Shown: positions 33,853 through 49,749 of the stretch, one piece after another | Layout: every line of letters begins with the position of its first letter | How positions within the stretch are numbered: position 1 is the stretch's first letter | NCBI GenBank assembly: GCA_947561395.2 | Contig: OX387190.1 | Location: 29,134,858 to 29,198,857, forward strand | Reading direction: 5' to 3' | Source: Buxus sempervirens | Taxonomy: Eukaryota > Streptophyta > Magnoliopsida > Buxales > Buxaceae | DNA: 64,000 nucleotides | Position numbers and translations under genes: made by a program | Notes under the pieces: model-generated | The model's database searches: none | The model's input: the letters and a program-made list of their open reading frames with translations, nothing else | Told to the model about the DNA's origin: nothing

Positions 33853-36800
33853 TCAATAAGGAGATTCATGATCAGGACTATCAGCATGCATGTCCATGGA
33901 GGTATCATTGGAGCTGAGAGAATTGGAATCTCTGTTTTGCTGATGAGGAAAGTGGGTTTCATTACTCCTAGTACCATTTCCAGAGGGCATAACATTGTTT
34001 GGATAATACCCTCCTTGAGCCAAGTGATAGTGCTGAAGGCTTCTACGCACAGGACTTGACAGAGCATTTGAGAAGACTGAGTTCTTAGCTTGGTTATCGG
34101 AGTGTCCAGACCGAGGACCGTGCCCAAAAGTTGTTGCTCCAAATGATCCAGAAGATACTGGGACACCTGAGTTCATCAAGTGTGTAGTGGGTTGAGAGTG
34201 TTGTTGGAATGAGAGTCTTGGGGAAACTGGGGTCTCTTCTCCACCATAATCAAGCTCATTCTGCACATAGTTTCCAAATGAGCCATCATACATTGTACCA
34301 TATATACAGCTGTCCTATTTAGATTTATTTCATTCGGAAGAAAAAGAAAGGAACACATTTTTTTCACAGATATAACAAAAACCCAAAATCAGACAGCACA
34401 CTCCAGCAGCGTTCTAGATGTCCAATGAATTAACTACATGGAGAATACACACACTACTGCGGCACTCAATGATGAGAGGAAATGTCATCTTCCAAGAGGC
34501 AATTAGAGGTTTAAAAAAAAAAAGCAATCAAGAATAATAATTGAAGAATTTGTGCTTCATATAATTATGGCATAATTTCCATGACAAAGCATGGATATTT
34601 GTACCTAAGGCGGAGGCATTGGGGAGGAGGGGCGTGGGGAAGAAGACAAAGCAGAACAAGAAAGAACACAAGTCCACAAATAATCATTGCGGCCATACAG
34701 TCTGGGTCAGCTAAAGCGTCTAATGCTCAAGGCTGGTAAGAAAACTTCCTAAAAAAAGATACAAGAAGCCCCTAATTATCTCTAAAGCCACCCTAATAAT
34801 ATAAAGTCATCCAAATATGCAATGTCCTGGAATTATGCAAAAAGGGTAGACAATCCTAGATGCTAGGGTTGTAACTCAGACCAATAATGAGAAATATAAA
34901 ATATTGAGAATGGGGAAATGTAAACTATGTTTAGAACCATGGATTTAGGAAGAAAAGAGGGAAAAAAAGCAGAAGAAGAGAAAAGAAATATTTCCTTTCA
35001 AATCTTTGTATATGATAAACAAATATATAGAAAATAAAGGTAGACTTCTAATAAGATCTCATGTATCATGGCAAGGTTAGTTAATGTCAATAGGAGGTCA
35101 GATAAATAGAGATTTATTTTATCGTCTTTCTCTATTTCTCTGAAATTTTCTACCTGTTAAAAGAGAAAGATTTTGATCCCCATTAAAAAATGTTTTTGAA
35201 AATTTTCTTCCTAAATCCCAGTCCCTAATTCCAACCAAACAACACATAGCGCTTTCCCAAGAATTTTCTGTTATTTCCTCTCAAAAGTACGCAGTTCCGA
35301 ACACAACAGTAAGGAATGAGCAACCGAGAAAATCAGGTTTGCTTTAAATATCCGGAGTTGCCTTTAGAAGGGAAATTGAGAGAGAGGCAGGAGGAGTTGA
35401 GAGGAGGCCAAAGAGTAGCAGAGTAAATTCTTATTTCCTTTCCTCGGTTCCAAAGAGGAGCAAAGTAACACATGCTAAATGAAGTTTTTTATAAGGAACC
35501 TTAGACGTGATTAATATGAAATATAAACACTTGTTTAACGTATGAATTTGTGGAAATGTGAGTTTGTGTATGCGTATTATTTTTAGTTTGTGGTCAGTTC
35601 AAACCCAGCTTCTTCAAACCATGCTAAAGCCTAAAACAGCTCTGACCAGGATGGGTTGGTATAGGTTGCATTCTTAGAAATATAGCATGATGAATGAAAG
35701 GCGGCCAAAAAAATATTATGATTAGATTGGATATACAAAAACATGCTGAAGCTCATTAGTCAAGCTTCAGTCTCAATATATCCCCCAACTGTAAAGGTGC
35801 TTCATGCTTGCTGGTTCTTAACAATTCCCGGTACCCATGATGAAGAGACAAATAAAGGACGCATGGATGATAGAGATTCTGGATACGATATATGATGAAT
35901 ATTTCCACATTTCTAGAACAAAATGAAGGTCCATTGGCCCATGCTTGAGGCATATATAGGTAATTATCAATGCCTTGTTAGCCTACACATCATGCAACCA
36001 CATTGCTTAGATATAAGAAACCAGTTTTTTTCCAACTCCTCCGATTACGCGTTCTTAGGATCAAGTGCTTACTACTAGATGAATATTCTACCTAGCATCA
36101 AGGATATCTGTTTATTAAGACAATGCAGAAAATATAAACCGAAAAGAACCATTTAAGAGAAGTTTTAACCAAGAAAACCTGCAAGTAAGAAAGTATATCA
36201 ACTATCTTCACTTTCGAACCATTATCTGGCTGTCTCAAGATCCATTGATAAAGTTTCTCCTGAAAAAGACAAGGGTATCAGGTTAAAGCAATTGATAATA
36301 TTAAAAAGATAATTCTAATGCCCAAAAAGACTACAATCATTAAAAGATATCAACATATATGATGTACAAGACAAAATGACTAACCTAAAGGATGACTACC
36401 CTAAAATGAAGGTTGCATCCAATTTCTGGCTTCTCCCAACACAAGAAAGTATTTACATTCTCTGGTATGTTTCATCAGATTTAGCTTTCCTGGCAAAACA
36501 TGGGTTTTTCCTCTTTCGCCATGACGGAGGGAATGAACTAGCCAATCACACGGAGGACGACATACAAATCTTCCAATCAAAAGGGCTGTCTAGACAAACC
36601 ATGCAGAGAATATTCCACGAACCTATGTAATCTATGTTATATAGACTCGGGTATGAGAGTCAATTGCAAGCATAGGTGTCAAACTCACTTAATCCACAAA
36701 TCTCAGGACATAGGGACACATCACAATAAAATATATATTTTGAACTTATTTACACTATCATAATATGGTTCCTGCTTATACAAAGGTTTCTGTGTAGCTC

Positions 36801-39800
36801 AATCACAATATTTAAGTTAAGTACCATTCAAAATATGGCCAAAACCAATAACCAATTTCAAACTCTATATGTCATTAACAAGCAATACTCATACCCTGCG
36901 TGTCATATGTCAATATGGGCACATTGGGTCAATGAAAGGGTTCGTATATTATAGCCAGCAGTAGCAGCTGTCTGATTTTTAAATGTTTGACAAGAATAAC
37001 ATCAATTAATGGGGTGCCCCTTTGCCACTTAGATTATGAAGTTGCAGCTTAGTCTTGTTATATAAAATGGGATCATTTGGGCGAGTTGGATTACTGAATA
37101 GGCTGAAACACTTGTTTGTATGAAATTTGATTCTTGCTAAGCTGCATTTCAGCAATCAATCCATCAAGGTAAACTTATAATTTCACAATATGACAGTTCA
37201 GGAGATTCTTTAAAGAACCATGTAGAAGGGATGTTTCATTCAATAACTAACTCAAAAAAGTTTGCAAAAGGAGAAAACTGGTTTTGATTGAAGCAAAGTC
37301 ACACTTTATTCATGTAACCATGCAAAGAAACCTTAAGACCATGCTATAATTGTCTACTGATCAAAAAAAAATTTTTTGTCTAAATGGAATGGGAGGGCCT
37401 GTCAACATTTATCAGTTCAACGAAAAGCCTCCAGTTCAGCCTAGTTCATCATATTTAAACTTCACAAAACATATGCAAGTCCTACCCTGCTTAGATACAC
37501 ACCCACAAGCATGCACGCACACGTGCACACATGTGTGTTCGTAAGTGATGATACATAAGTTGCATGGCAAGGTGAAATTATGTGATTCTACAGCTGAGAA
37601 AAGAAAAAATTGAATGTGCAATAATAAACGGTAACAAACAGTAAATATTCAAAATAAAGGAACTTTATTTGCATCCAATAAGCTTACAAGGTCGATTAAA
37701 TCTTTATTGTCAGAAGAAAAGGGTCATTAATCAAATCGTAAGATTTTAGCCACATTTTCTTACTTTCTTTAGTGATTAAAAGATAAACGTTAATTATTAT
37801 TTAAAATATTAAGGCCATTATTTTTAGGCCTCTCTCAAGCATGAAAGCTAATTGAAACACTAACTCCCCCAAGCATGTTTTGCAGGGTATAATAAACATC
37901 CAAGTCTAAATGAGTCCATGGTCTATTGTGACCTAGCCCTCATGTGTCGACCAATGTTTCTCAACTTTAAAACATGAAATGAAGCATCTTATATGACCAA
38001 AGATTCAAAACCAAACTTCAAAACATGCGCAAGCATTTCTTTAGATTAAATGGATAAGCCACAAAAGATATAATATATCATCATAAAAAAATAGAAGCAC
38101 AAAAAGGAAGCATTATTTATATTCAAAATATCCTCAAATTTGTAGAAATTTGGCATTTCAATGGATCGTATAATGACCTGAAACCATTCAATATGAGTAC
38201 GGAATATTGGGATACTAATGGCCGGAATATTGAACCAAAAAGGTCATATTTAGTGAAAAGATTTGAATTTGACATTTCAACCACAAGCAATAATGAATTC
38301 TGATATACTGAAACCCAATCTGATTAAGATCAAATTCACTTTATAATACAATATTGTATTTAAAGGCGACAAACAAAACAACAAGAAGAATATTTCAAAG
38401 CATAAGATCAAGACAATGGTTCAGGATTCGCCATAAAAGATTTAGCAAAAGTTCTATGCCCAATGCCAACTTTAAGCAATCCTTCTCCTCTACAGGGGTC
38501 AATACCAGCAATGCCCAAAAGATATTGGACACAAAATGACACTGGTGGAGTCAAACAATATACATAATATGGACAGTTATACATAACTGATTTGGATCTG
38601 AATATGATCTGACAATTCCATATCCAGAAAAGGAGAGCATTTCATCTGGTGCCACTCAGTGGTACCAGCGTGAAACATGCAGATGGATGCCCCGTTTCAA
38701 TAGGGGGGTCCACATACCATCCGGTGGTTTCATGGTAACACCGGATTCCAGCTTTAGAGGAAATGCATTCCCAGAAAAGGATTATAATCCGATTACTAAT
38801 CATTTCCAATTCAAGTACCAACTAGATCAAACGTGGATGTAACATGATTCAATCTGAACCCAACTTCTGTAAGACCCTATTTTCAATGTTTACAAACGTA
38901 TAGTTTATGTGAAATAAATAATTAAAATAATTTAAGAATTACAAACAAAATCAACCTACTCATGAAGTTTCAATTTAACAAAATTATATATAAATTAAAA
39001 AAAAATTTGAGTTTTTTTCTGCCTTTTTGGAGACCATCCAAACTTTCATAACATATGACGCTCGTGCCTCAGAAGAAAACCTCAAGAAGTGATGCTTAAG
39101 TCACGTGTAAGCCTCACAATTGAAAGTGTGAGCATACTGGATGAAAAGAGAGAGACAAATAGAAAGAAAGATAGCCATGACTCTTTCCACCAGAATGAAC
39201 ATATGCAAAGGAACCCAAATCCTTGACCTATCATTCTTAGGTTGCTTTATACGTAGTCACTAATTGATAATTTTAAAATTCATAGAGCAACTAAAGGCAA
39301 TCCTGGATCCCTCACCAGGAAAATCTTTTCCTTTTAAAAAACCAAGAAATAGGAAAGGTTTGAAATAGCATGAAATCTTAGCTAGCACAATATACAGTAG
39401 ACTTAACCAGAATTTAAACTATGTAAAACCTATGCACACATACAGAGGAGAGAAAGAGGAGGGCAGAGGGGAGGAGCGACCTAAAAAGAATGACAAAGAG
39501 AAACTCACTAGACTGCAGTTCTCTGCTCTATATATTAATATAACTTTTGATAAATTAAGATTAATCAACTATATGTAATGGAGAAAGTAGTAAGCAAAGA
39601 CAGATATTGTCCTTTTACAACCAATTGACCATCAAACATGACTTATATCACAAAAGCATGCACCTAGAGGAAGTTTTTTCATTCAATGGGCAGAATTCCT
39701 TAATCCATTGCTTGAAATGAAGTGCCTTATCAATATCACAGTACAAAACACCTTAACTTAGTTCACATCTTCCAAAGAGCTTCCCGACCTTCCCACTGTA

Positions 39801-40909
39801 TTCATTTCGTATCAGATATTCCCAGATAAACTGTTGTACTGGATTTAGATTCCTTTTCTTTACATAAGGGATTATAACTCTTCAAATGAATACTGATATC
39901 GCCTCACTGGAACTGATCTCAGCAGCAATTAGAGCAAATATTAACTGATTATCAACTCCAGCAGTCAAAAGATATTGCATCAACATTTTTACTAGATCAA
40001 CATGGAATTCTCACACATATACAAATCAATCCAGACTCATAACCTCCTCATCCACTATTTAACCACGCCATCTTGACAACAGTTCTCAAAATCCCATTAC
40101 CCATTTGTATCTAAGACATCTAATAAACCCATATGACGAACAGAGAAAACTCAAGACTTCAGACCAACTGATGCAGACAACCATCTCACTCTAGCCATAC
40201 AATCAGAAATTTTCAAAATCCACCACTTTAATGGGTCACTTAAAAATGTAATATTCTCGTCTACCTTGTAAAGTATCCCACCTTTCACCCAGAAATAAAC
40301 CGCTTCCCGTATGATGCTTCTGAGATTCAAAGATAACCTACGTGTTTCCTATTATCCAATCCGAATCACGAATATCTCACAACATCCTCTCTTGCAAATA
40401 AAGGATCAACAGTTCCGTTCCAGGGAATCCATAATATCAAATTGAAACATGGAAGCATGAAGGAAAACAAAAACAGCAAAAATGATTGCCCGACCAAAAA
40501 AAATAAAATCAGAAATTATCAAAAACAGAAGAAAAAGCTAGGACTAACACGCAAAAAAAGATAAATCTTCTTCATGGCCTAAGAAAACAAGAAACTGTAC
40601 AAAATCAGAAGGAAACCAAGATAAAAATAAAAATAAAAAATTAAATCCCAAAATAGAACACCTAGGCAAGAGAAACCCCATCAGATAAAATCCATGACCA
40701 TCACAGATAAAAAAAAAAGGGAAGGGCGGGGGGAGTAGCGGGAATCAAACCAGTGAATGGCGTTCTCCGGCATGGAATGAGAGCTTCTGCTGATTCATGG
40801 CCTGCGTATACAGGTGCGACAGCGAATTCGCTGCGCTACAGAAAGTTGTGTACATCGTTCGATCGACCTCGTCGAGACGCGTCGCATCAGATTTCCTCTT
40901 CTTCCCCAT
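33853..40909 (-). CDS. Conserved plant protein of unknown function, 233 residues
   Basis: Three coding exons join in phase 0: 40751-40909, 36179-36259 and 33853-34314, summing to 234 codons with the stop. Exon 1 encodes MGKKRKSDATRLDEVDRTMY and then FCSAANSLSHLYTQAM; exon 2 EKLYQWILRQPDNGSKVKIV and DILSYLQ; exon 3 QNELDYGGEE, then a Ser/Gln/His-rich tail with SSPVRRSLQHYHLAQGGYYP and an acidic end, MDMHADSPDHESPY. I recognise this as a plant-wide family whose database name is often 'holocarboxylase synthetase', but nothing here resembles that enzyme. The basic GKKRK start suggests a nuclear location (inference). I chose the ATG at 40909 because GKKRKSDATR is conserved; an in-frame ATG at 40981 would add a basic leader. 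The introns are about 4.5 and 1.9 kb and contain no recognised gene. Confidence 0.86.
37494..37530. repeat. ACACAC/GCAC microsatellite
   Basis: A short run of acac, gcac and cacatg words in intron 1 of the 233-residue gene. Both-strand open frames here (37350-37621) arise from this repeat. Confidence 0.5.
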
Positions 40910-43773
40910 GACGCTCTTCCCTCTCTTTCCTCTCGAAACCCTAAAAAATCCACGAGATCTTCTTCTCCTTCTTTCCCTCAATCTATCTATTGAAGATGCC
41001 CCAAGAAAGCCACGAGGTTTTCCACCTTTATAGCTTTAAGCAATCTTTGCGAGGGGTGGCAGGATAACTATCCTACGCATACCTCCCACATGCAGAGAAT
41101 TTGGCAGCACGCGTGGTCGAATACGTGTTCGCTTACGTTTGGCTATAAGTATACGCGCGCGTAAGGGAAACGGGGCTCGCTCGATTTGGTTTGCAACTAA
41201 ATTCTGAGTTCTCGCACTCTCTTTGCAAAAATCTCTCTCGTTTCGATTTTGTTTTTTTCCGCACCGACCTCAAATTTCTTCCGTGTATTTACAAAAGTTT
41301 CTTTCCTGTTTGATCTTGAAAAACAATTTAATTCTGTTTTGGAGCCACGCATGTGGTTATATTTTATGGTTTGCCCCCTGTTTATAATTTTTATTTGCAG
41401 CTCCACCCTCTAAGTTTTTTTTATCCCGAAATCATCAAACCCTAATGGGAGATCTCATTAACAAAATCCTTTTTTCTTTTATAAATGATGAGATTTCATT
41501 GAAAAACGAAAATGAAAATACAATTTATCCCTCTGCACGCATAAAGATATATCTCCCAAAACAAAACTTATCTAATTGCCCCCACTTCAGCGGGATGGAT
41601 TCTTATGCAACTTTCATCTGAATTGGTTGGTGGCATACTGCCATATGAAGTATCTTATTGTAAATGTTTTTTTATGTGGGCCCCATATAAAATTTATACT
41701 ATATATAACGAGAATAAGCCCCTCGGGAAACATGCCAAACAACTACGATTTGCCCAAAATGCACTTAACATTTGTTGTTAATATAAGATTAAAATAATCA
41801 AAACTGTACTTGTTGGTTTAAAATATGGACAGTTGCAAAATTATTCCCTGCTAGAGTTTATAATAAGTAAAAACACTAATTAAGGGATGCTATGCGTAAC
41901 AGCATCCCGCTCCAACAGTAGGCTACAATTGAAGCTACCTTGACCTAGGCACATTGTGGAATGGCACTTTCAACTGATGGAGTAAAGATTAAAATATTGT
42001 GATTGATTCTCCAAGCCTCCAATGACCATTATGGAGACACTCCTTATGAATAAAGTACAACCAAGAAAGTAGTACTGCCAAAAGCTTTCCTCGTAGGGAA
42101 TCTTTTTCTCCTTGGGCTCAACAAAGCACTAACAACCAAACCTCTATGATCCTTGAATACTCCAACGATTCGTGGAGGCTCTAGTTTTCTTAAGAACACC
42201 CATTAAAATTAAGGTTAATTGTCTCATATTTATGAGAGAAACACCCACAAAAGGTGATGAAGGTACTCTAGATGTATCCCAGGTTTGCAAAGCTTTATTG
42301 CATTGTAGACTAATTTGGCCATAAGATGTTATCATTTGGAGCATTTCATGGTCAATGTTTTCTCATTGTCTCGTAGTCAGTGTTTTTTCATTTTTGTAAA
42401 TGTTTCAATTGAGGCCCACTTAAAAACGCACTAACCATGAGATGCTCCACATGGTAGCATCTCACAGTTATAGCAGTCTGCAATGCAAATGATTTCAACC
42501 AACTCCTCATAATATCTGCCTTAGCAGTGAGTTTGAACTCCGTAAACTGCTTGGCCTATGAAACTAATGATACTTCTCATAAGCAACGCAGATTGATTTT
42601 TTTTTTGGGTTCTCCGAAGGAGGGAGGGCGAGGGGGACGTGTGGAGTTGAAACAGGTTTCTGTTGAGACTAATTTCTTTGGTTAGTATTGTATTCAAACA
42701 GAACCAAATGAAAACAAGCTTATAAATTTGGTTTTTTTCTGGTAATAATTGTAAGTATAAATTAATATTAAAAAAAAGTAATGATTGTAAGTATTTATTT
42801 GAATATTGTTGGCTTCGTAATCATTTATTGCATTGAACACATTTATCATGTTTTCTCACACGAGACCTCTAGACAGACACCTGCAAATGCAATACTAAAA
42901 CTCCTGAAAGTAAACAGTTTGACCATACCTCCAGGAACGGCAGTGACGTTTGGAACGGGCATACAGAAGATTAAAAATGTCGCCTAAACTCATACGTAGT
43001 TTCCTACGCAAATTACTTCGACAGTCCTTAAGCTAGTTGTCCTGGTACATTTTTTAATCCACAACTTACAAACTTTGGGAGCTCGGAGTTTTGCAATACG
43101 AAGGCAATTGTGTTGATAACAACATGTCAACAGTCAGAAGCACTGGAAGACAATTACTCATATTAATGTGCATGTCCAACAAGATATTATACCAGACATA
43201 CTGGTTGGCACTAGAATTTTGAAGATGTAAAGCCTTTTAAAGTTCGATGTTCTTGCATTTGTATATCAAGCTAGCTGCATTACCCAACATCTACGAATAA
43301 ATCACGTTAAAAGGACGCCTCCACAAGATGTTAAAGAAGATCACTCAAGACCAGTACGATCGAAGAAACAGATGCTTCCTCTTATTTGAATGGAACTATG
43401 GTAGGAGTTTAGGAAGATTTTACTAGAAACTCTCTTTGGAGATCGAAAACCTTTCCCACCCAAACGGTAGTTTGATTTTGAAAGAAGGCTAAAAAAAAAA
43501 ATGGTAAGATTCCAAACATGGCTTGACAGGAGAAGAAAAGATTTTCCTTCAATCAGAAAATTCTGCTCTAAGATTAAGCTAAAATAGTTTGATAATAATC
43601 CACAGAGCAAACCCAGATTACTTATCTACCAAAATCGTTAGAAAGCTAGACGATTAAATCATGAGAAACACATCAAGCAAGAGAGTAAAATTCCCGATTC
43701 AAAACTCATCAGACGAACCCCCAAACCTTAATCATATCTATGATGCTTTTGCCAAATGGAGAAAAAAAAAACC
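40910..43773. other. Promoter of the 233-residue gene and intergenic DNA
   Basis: The first 250 bp are GC-richer, with acgcgcgcgt near 41152, and should contain the promoter. A tataag-like word lies near 41144. From 41400 on the sequence is AT-rich, with no gene recognised. The direct words 'ggatgctatgcgtaacagcatcc' (41885-41907, a palindrome of 9-bp arms) form a small hairpin. The 3' UTR of RPS18 lies at the right edge. Confidence 0.4.
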
Positions 43774-46028
<2,255 letters not shown>

Positions 46029-46117
46029 TGTTATTGTAGGGCTTCTTCAAGGCTTGAGGAGAAGCTTCGTGCTCTAAGACTACCGCACGAGGCAAGAAGA
46101 CGTTCACGAAGCGAAAA

Positions 46118-46139
46118 TTAGGGTTTGGCCTTTTTATAC
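46118..46139 (-). promoter_or_regulatory. RPS18 promoter: TATA box and telo-box
   Basis: On the minus strand GTATAAAAA (46131-46139) is followed by the telo-box AAACCCTAA (46118-46126), about 90-110 bp before the ATG. Telo-boxes close to the transcription start are a known feature of plant ribosomal protein and translation genes. The start site itself is not visible. Confidence 0.6.
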
Positions 46140-46189
46140 ACTTTGTCTCTGTTGAGATAACGGTTGGCAACGAGGCGGGTTAAGGGCGG

Positions 46190-47360
46190 CTTCTGGCAAA
46201 CCCCAACACCCCCACAAAAGGGCTTAGCTTATCCCTACCGAACCCTTTACTAATCGTACCAGATCGGAGATAGGTAACGGGCTGGGTCGAGTCACGGATG
46301 TACTACATAAGTACATAACATTAAACTAGGTGGGGGGTGGCACGTGCAAGGCACGTGCACTTTATATAATATTGGGTGTGGTAAAAAAAATAGAGTTATA
46401 ATAACTGCATGCATTACATTTGGTAGGATCACACAGGTACCTTGATGGTACTACAAAAAAAATTTGAAAGAAAAAGATATTTGTTAAGAATAATAAGTAA
46501 GACTTAAATCACTCTGTTCATAGCATTTAACAATATACTGAAAAAAAAAAAAAGAACGATTTTCTTTACCCGAACTTTCTTTAAAGTACATATTTATTAT
46601 CTATCATTTATCTTGTTAGGGATCATTAAATAATTTTTCATAAATTTAAATTGCTATAGCGCTAATCCCGACTCCCTTATCACTTGTAATGTTGACTAAT
46701 TAAGTATTTAAACCAAACTTCACATGTGTACAAACCTTACATGTTTAGTATTATACATATTCATCTGTTCCTACCAAAAAAAATTAAGCATTTAATGAAC
46801 AATTTTGCATAAATATTTATATGCACTTTGTTCACCGCTGTAAAGATAAAATTTTGGTTATTAGTTAAAGCTTACATGGCATCCACAGCTATAAAAAGAG
46901 AGGGTGATTGATATAAAATAATTTCCATTTTCGTCTTGACAAGGAAGACAAATGACTAAAAGTTAGAGCATGACAGATTAACATTCTCAAATATCGATTA
47001 AAGTCGGGCTACTCGTCTGCTTTATTTATTGTAGTAATTGTTTAACTATGCTATTTAAGAAAAAAATTGTTTAACTATGCCAGATGACAAAGAACTATTT
47101 CTCAATGTTTAAATATAGGTTACTCTTCCTCCTCTGTCATTTGTTTTATAATTTAAGACAATAGATTGTTTTATATGTCATTTATATCTCATTACCAAAA
47201 AAAAAAAATTTATATCTTTTATTTTTAAGTTACGTTTTGTTAATTTATTACATTTGCTTGTACCAATTACCCACCTTTATATTTGATGTGCCCCCAATTC
47301 TTTTGTTTTATTTAACAAAATATTGTTTTTCGTTGCATTAAAAGAAAGAGGACTCTTTTA
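46190..47360. other. AT-rich intergenic DNA, no gene seen
   Basis: The RPS18 upstream flank. No reading frame or repeat structure that I can name. AT content is very high. Confidence 0.4.
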
Positions 47361-47369
47361 ATTTTTAGT

Positions 47370-47960
47370 AACTAATTATTAATGATACTTTTCTAAAATA
47401 ATTGAAAATTGATGTCTTTTGTTGTTTATATAGAATTTCTTCCGAAGTGCCCTTGAAGGATTTCAAAAACCTTTTCATTCATCTTTATACAAGTGAAGTT
47501 TGCAAATTTTTTTAGTTTATTTTGGGAAGAAATAGGTTATGAACATTAAAATGGCATTTATTTTTAATTATTTTAAAAGGTATCACTAAGTCTCAATTAC
47601 CAAAAAATGCCCATTGAATCTGAAATATATTAAAAAAATATTACTAAAAATGCCCATTTAATGCTTTTGTTGGGTCATTCAATTTTCATTAATCAAGAAA
47701 CAATTGTTTTTTCTAAAATAATTAAAAAAGAGTGTAATTTTAATGTAAATACAATTTCTTCCAAAAATACCCTCGAAAACTTGTAAACAATGATAGATTA
47801 AAAAAAAAGGATTGGAAGTATGTTAAGGCTATTTATGGAATAAATGTTTTATAAATAGTACATTGACACTCGTTCTTAATTATGTTTATAAATTCTTACT
47901 ATTTCTAAATTACCAAGAACTAAAACTGAATCCAAATAATTTTAGACAAATATCACTAAA
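47370..47960. repeat. Relatives of the 358-bp MITE, one or two decayed copies
   Basis: 'tttcaaaaaccttttcattc' (near 47461) and 'tacaagtgaagtttgc' match the centre of the MITE at 20800-21157 ('tttaaaaaccttttcattc', 'tacaagtatagtttgc'). The flanking tctcaattaccaa and 'aaggtatcac' words match its arms. A second, weaker copy follows at about 47650-47960. I cannot fix ends or target duplications. Confidence 0.5.
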
Positions 47961-48204
47961 AACTAATATTCAAAGTTTGAATGGGTGTTTTTTGTAAAGA
48001 GAGAATTTTATAATATATATTTATATATTTTATACTGTACTAAAAGTCAAAAACCAAACAAAATGTTTGGTGCGATTCATACTTTTATAAGGGTAATAGA
48101 TTTTATATTTTTTTTGATAAAAAAAATTTTAAATTAGCTCTATATTCATTTATAAGCATATAATTTACATAATATTTTATTTCTTATCTTAATATATTAA
48201 AGTG

Positions 48205-48300
48205 AGGTTCCAGGTAAGTTAGGTCGGGCTAAACCCTAATCCAACCCTAACTTGATTTAGGGTAGGGGTTCCCAAACCCTAACCATTAGGGGGACTGAAG
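48205..48300. repeat. AAACCCTA-rich repeat end
   Basis: Contains 'taaaccctaatccaaccc' and ends 'aaaccctaaccattagggg', the same ending as the segment at 49710-49730. The words are too scattered to be telomeric DNA. More likely they are the subterminal region of a transposon family. Confidence 0.4.
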
Positions 48301-49555
48301 CATATTACCCAATAAACAACTTGAAATTTGTTGAAGCATTGACTGGAAGATTTGCTGTAGCCGAAAATGAAGTATGTATCCACATATGTGTATGAAGTCG
48401 ATGTACGCATGCGTTATCGTTAGACCAGCAGATCTTTCAACCAGAGGGGCTCTAGGTGATATGGTCTCCCAATTAACCTCCCATCCACTGAGAACATCAG
48501 CTTTGGGGCATGTGTATCTAGAATGATTGATTAGCTATAGGATAGATGATGCAATATGTAGTTCTAGACTGGTCTAAGTCATGTTGGAATACGGATCATT
48601 GGCTTTGGCATTATATTTGTTTATGAAAGGCTTTACAAGCGGTTCACACCTATGGAGCCTCTATCTACGCCCTTATTTGAAGTTTTCATATGATTGTGCC
48701 AAGTGTAATTAAGAATTTACGGTTATACCATTCAAGCAATTTTTTAATACACATGGTCTTATCATATGGAGGCTCTAAATAAAAATGCAGATAGGCTCCA
48801 CAGGATCTCAATTACTTTACAAGCACTAAGCTTTCCATCGCGGGGAAAAAAATAATTTAGCAAATTTTTAGTATCACTTTGATCAGATTATAAATGAGGC
48901 AGTGGTAGAAAATCTTGTGACACTCTTTAATTTATAAGAATCATTGTAAGAAGATAAAGGTATCTCAATTTTTAATAACAATCCTCAATTTTGAAAACGT
49001 GAGACCATTTTATCTTAAAAATAAATTAAAAAAACCATATCCAATCAAGAACTATTTTGTCTATATATAGCTGTAGATTTCTTGAAATATTGGAAGAAAT
49101 TTTGAATCAATAACCCTAATGTGTTCTACCCTATCACAGAGTATTGATGCATAGTTTTTGTCTTTATAAAATTTCTTAATGGATTTTAAAAATGGGAAAA
49201 AAATTGTTGGCAAATCTATCAACAACATTTATTACATTTTAATACATGAAGGGCATTCATGTTGCTGAGTGAGAGTGTTACCAAAAAAAAAAAAATGTTG
49301 CTGAGTGAGAAAGATTGTTCTGCCACATGGAGCAATGATGTGGCAAATCCAAAGTACCCCACTAATAGAAGATAACGTTAGGGTTCTCAAATCATGCTCT
49401 CCAGATCCACCATGAGCCACACCATTATGAAAGTCATGAATCAAGGCCCAACTCTAAAAGATGTTTATTAATTTCTTACACTTTGATTAAGCCTAGAAAA
49501 CTCAACCTAGATTGGAGAAATTTCTGTCTGACCTTCACTTAAGTTGCTATCCTTG

Positions 49556-49745
49556 TAGGGATGGCAACCGGGGGTTCAGGGCGGGTTTTGAAAAACCCTA
49601 ACCCGACACTGAGAGGGTTTAGCCCATACCAAACCCTAACCTGGACCTATCGGGTTGGTAATTAGAGGGTTATTTAATGGAGATTAATGTCAATTGGGGG
49701 TGGGTTCTGCTAAACCCTAACCATTAGGGGCTGGGTGGCTTAAAT
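49556..49745. repeat. hAT-like end with AAACCCTA words
   Basis: Starts TAGGGATGGCAACCGGGG, a hAT-like terminus, and continues with ggcgggtttt, aaccctaaccc and 'gctaaaccctaaccattagg'. The last phrase is shared with 48274-48293. No opposite end or target duplication is found, so the element is incomplete. Confidence 0.45.
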
Positions 49746-49749
49746 GCCA

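Noticed and set aside
38620..38775. Possible MITE with 'catttc' and 'ggtaccag/ggtaacacc' arms
   Set aside because: Arms match too poorly and I found no target duplication.
48225..48290. Telomere-like AAACCCTA words
   Set aside because: They are scattered, not a tandem array, and they occur with transposon-like ends. Not telomeric DNA.
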